DNA from: an uncultured Pelagimonas sp.
GTDB taxonomy: Bacteria > Pseudomonadota > Alphaproteobacteria > Rhodobacterales > Rhodobacteraceae
Reading direction: 5' to 3'
Assembly (NCBI GenBank): GCA_947497905.1
Contig: CANMIH010000007.1
Span: forward strand, 62,001-126,000
DNA length: 64,000 nucleotides
The notes below the pieces were generated by a model that had not been told where the DNA came from, did no database searches, and was given only the letters and a program-made list of their open reading frames with translations. Shown here piece after piece: positions 62,131-64,000 of this stretch (positions are counted from its first letter, which is position 1; every line of letters starts with the position of its first letter). The position numbers and the translations under genes are program-made.

Positions 62131-63936
62131 TTACCAACTGTTTTCAAAGATCCAGTCTTTGCGCTTGCGGTACAGATCGTCGTCAATGATCTCTGCGATC
62201 CGTGCGGCATGGGCTTGGTCGGCCTTTTTCTGGAGCTCCATCAGAGGGGCATCGCTCTCGAACAATTCGTGATACAGCGCGCGCGCGCGGGCGATCCCCG
62301 CTGTCATATCCGAGGTCTGATTGTCGTTTTGGTTGCGCAGTCGCCAATAGCGCTGGGACACCATTTTGCCGCCAATAACAACATCGCCGCGATCCATCTT
62401 GATCAGGTAGGAATCGAGTGCGCGCAGCGGGTAATGGTCGAGAACCACGTGCTTATAGGTATCACGCGTGTCGAACCCGTTGCTTTGAGGGTCATCGCGC
62501 AACACAGCGGTTTGTTTGCCAGACCCATTGAGCCAAACCGACTCCGGCGCGACATCCGGGCGGTGATTGCGAATGCGGTGCACGTTTTCAGACAAACGTG
62601 TGATCGACTTTACACCTCGTGCCGCTTTCCAGTGGCCCGGCTCTTCGGTTTGATGTCCAGGAAACTGTTCGGTCACCCAACCGGGCTCGAACTCTTCACG
62701 CGCATTGCTACCGTGATTGAGTTCGGACATCGACAGAACGTCAAACGGGCCAGTGGCATCAAACAGATCGGACAGCGTGCCTTCACCGCTACGAATGTTG
62801 ATGAACTCATCCACATCGATCGAAATGACAAAATCTGCGCCTAAGAACTCCGGGCGCATGTGCACGGCATTGAGAGCTTCGGGCTGGAAATAAGTGCTGC
62901 CTTTCGCCACCGCGGGGTTTTCCAGATGGGTGATGTGACCAAGTTCTTGCAGGCGGTCCAAGATCTCGGTTGTGCCGTCGGTACAGTCGTTGGTGTAGAC
63001 CACAAAATCGGTCACGCCGATGGCCTTGTGCCACGCAACCCATTCAAGAATGAACGGGCCTTCATTTTTCATGCAAGTGGCAATGAGGATTTTCGGATCC
63101 TGAACACCCCAGTCTCGGAAACTGCGCTTTGGCATCATGTTCACAGCCGGAGCCACCTCTGTTGAAGTGTTGGTCTTTTGACCTGAGGTAGCGGTGTCAT
63201 CCGCCGCGCGACCAATTCCCTGAAACAACGGGAAGTCCGTGTCACGTTGGGTGTCTGCTGAGACATAGGTGAAACTGTCGAACAGGACTTTGGGGTCAAA
63301 GGTTTCCAGATCGAGGGCCATATAGGTCTGCTCGATCTCATCGTAAGCGTCCGATAGAATAGTGTTGTTGGGATCAAGATTTGACACCGCCACCAAGCCG
63401 GTTGGTTTGCAGTCCAGAACATCAATCTTCAGATCCGGGCGATACTTCTGCAAAATCGGGAGCATCTTCCAGACATCACCGGTCCAGGGCCCATCTGGTA
63501 GATTGTCGAGATCGCGCGTCGTCATTTCGTGTGTCCAGGGACAGCAATCGTGCAACAGGATCACGCCATCAGGCGAGCTGTTCCGCTCGGTGCCAATAAA
63601 ATCGCGTAAAAGGAACTCAAACAGGTGCATCCCGTCGAGAAACGTTACTGAAATTTCGATCTCGTTTTTTTCGAGATACCGAGAGGCGAAAAAGTCGTCG
63701 CTGGTTTTTTGAAAGAGATGCAGTTCTGGCTTAGCGCCAATCACATTGGTTTTGATGGAAAACTCCGGGTCGACCGCGATGGTTTTTGATCGCACCTGAG
63801 CAAAAGATTTCCCCTGACGACAGCCGATTTCCATGTACCAATCGAAGCTATAGTTCTTATGAAGGTCAGCTAGAAAACGCCGGTGATTGACCCCCGTTGC
63901 TCGAACCTCGCGCCCGTTTTTGTCTGTGAAACTCAT
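62131..63936 (-). CDS. Methyltransferase-like/glycosyltransferase two-domain protein
   Basis: A 601-residue protein. The first 230 residues form a class I methyltransferase-like (Methyltransf_24-type) domain with WYMEIGCRQGKSFAQ as the cofactor loop and VTFLDGMHLFEF and GVILLHDCCPW further on. Residues about 280-560 form a family 2/92-like glycosyltransferase with ILIATCMKNEGPFILEWVAW, VVYTNDCTDGTTEIL and the metal-binding FVISIDVDEFINI (DVD). A charged helical tail ends it. GAGG lies before the ATG. It is a single-gene unit, probably acting on a surface glycan or protein. The acceptor is unknown. Confidence 0.85.
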   Translation of the reverse strand: MSFTDKNGREVRATGVNHRRFLADLHKNYSFDWYMEIGCRQGKSFAQVRSKTIAVDPEFSIKTNVIGAKPELHLFQKTSDDFFASRYLEKNEIEISVTFLDGMHLFEFLLRDFIGTERNSSPDGVILLHDCCPWTHEMTTRDLDNLPDGPWTGDVWKMLPILQKYRPDLKIDVLDCKPTGLVAVSNLDPNNTILSDAYDEIEQTYMALDLETFDPKVLFDSFTYVSADTQRDTDFPLFQGIGRAADDTATSGQKTNTSTEVAPAVNMMPKRSFRDWGVQDPKILIATCMKNEGPFILEWVAWHKAIGVTDFVVYTNDCTDGTTEILDRLQELGHITHLENPAVAKGSTYFQPEALNAVHMRPEFLGADFVISIDVDEFINIRSGEGTLSDLFDATGPFDVLSMSELNHGSNAREEFEPGWVTEQFPGHQTEEPGHWKAARGVKSITRLSENVHRIRNHRPDVAPESVWLNGSGKQTAVLRDDPQSNGFDTRDTYKHVVLDHYPLRALDSYLIKMDRGDVVIGGKMVSQRYWRLRNQNDNQTSDMTAGIARARALYHELFESDAPLMELQKKADQAHAARIAEIIDDDLYRKRKDWIFENSW

Positions 63937-64000
63937 TGTACTGCCTCATATCTTTCCAAGGGCTGACCCTCTGTGTGCCATGCCAATGGTATGCATATTT
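63937..64000. other. Upstream region of the glycosyltransferase gene
   Basis: The last 64 bases hold the ribosome site (GAGGCAG on the minus strand) and the start of the control region. No other gene is visible before the window ends. Confidence 0.4.

Overview
The window reads as a chromosomal segment of a marine alphaproteobacterium, most likely a Roseobacter-clade member of the Rhodobacteraceae. This is inferred from the moderately GC-rich sequence, the dense ATGA-coupled operons, the large number of ABC and TRAP uptake systems each tied to its own catabolic genes, and the style of the predicted proteins. Almost all of it is accessory nutrient acquisition. There is one tRNA gene, and I see no rRNA, CRISPR array, phage or intact insertion sequence.

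Layout, left to right. (1) 1-2400: the tail of an esterase-like phytase-type protein, then a two-gene hydroxyproline unit (a DapA-family enzyme and 4-hydroxyproline epimerase). (2) 2487-2579: tRNA-Gln(TTG) with its promoter. (3) 2812-5799: a 995-residue secreted RTX protein on the minus strand, followed by a gene-poor 650 bp stretch and a YaeR-type VOC protein. (4) 6896-22932: a large LacI-controlled cluster encoding a CoA-transferase, a crotonase, an aldehyde dehydrogenase, a CUT1 sugar-type ABC transporter, two GMC flavoprotein dehydrogenases, a Dabb-barrel protein, the LacI regulator, a Gfo/Idh/MocA dehydrogenase and a fumarate-reductase-like flavoprotein. Identical 12-bp operators precede both of its transcription units. 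(5) 23040-27350: a decayed Gfo/Idh gene, a 1112-residue M10 (serralysin-like) RTX metalloprotease carrying an integrin-beta-like von Willebrand A domain, and a small unknown gene.

(6) 27494-35620: a complete sialic-acid pathway. nanA is divergent from nanR, siaP, siaQ, siaM, nanE, nanK, nagB and nagA, which together take N-acetylneuraminate to fructose-6-phosphate. (7) 35658-44397: siderophore-iron uptake with a TonB receptor, binding protein, two permeases (one frameshifted), ATPase and a DUF2218/siderophore-interacting reductase, followed by a TetR regulator and bacterioferritin. (8) 44417-56096: a minus-strand operon with an Opp/Dpp-type ABC transporter, LacI regulator, two-domain HAD protein, Gfo/Idh dehydrogenase and ThuA protein, with a second LacI gene divergent. 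It is probably a disaccharide or glycoside oxidation pathway of the 3-keto type. (9) 56177-57076: two small membrane proteins. (10) 57092-61905: an inositol-type CUT2 ABC transporter with IolG-like dehydrogenase and IolI-like isomerase. (11) 62062-63936: a methyltransferase/glycosyltransferase fusion with a clear intrinsic terminator.

The strongest candidate for an undescribed system is region 4. It is a coherent operon pair whose parts imply oxidation of an alcohol or polyol-like substrate to an acid, CoA activation and hydration, and I cannot match this combination to a named pathway. Other points of interest are the integrin-like metalloprotease, the ThuA/Gfo-Idh module with an uncharacterised HAD fusion, and the frameshift in the siderophore permease. 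Hydroxyproline, sialic acid, xenosiderophores and a secreted metalloprotease together suggest use of animal- or mucus-derived material, but that is inference.
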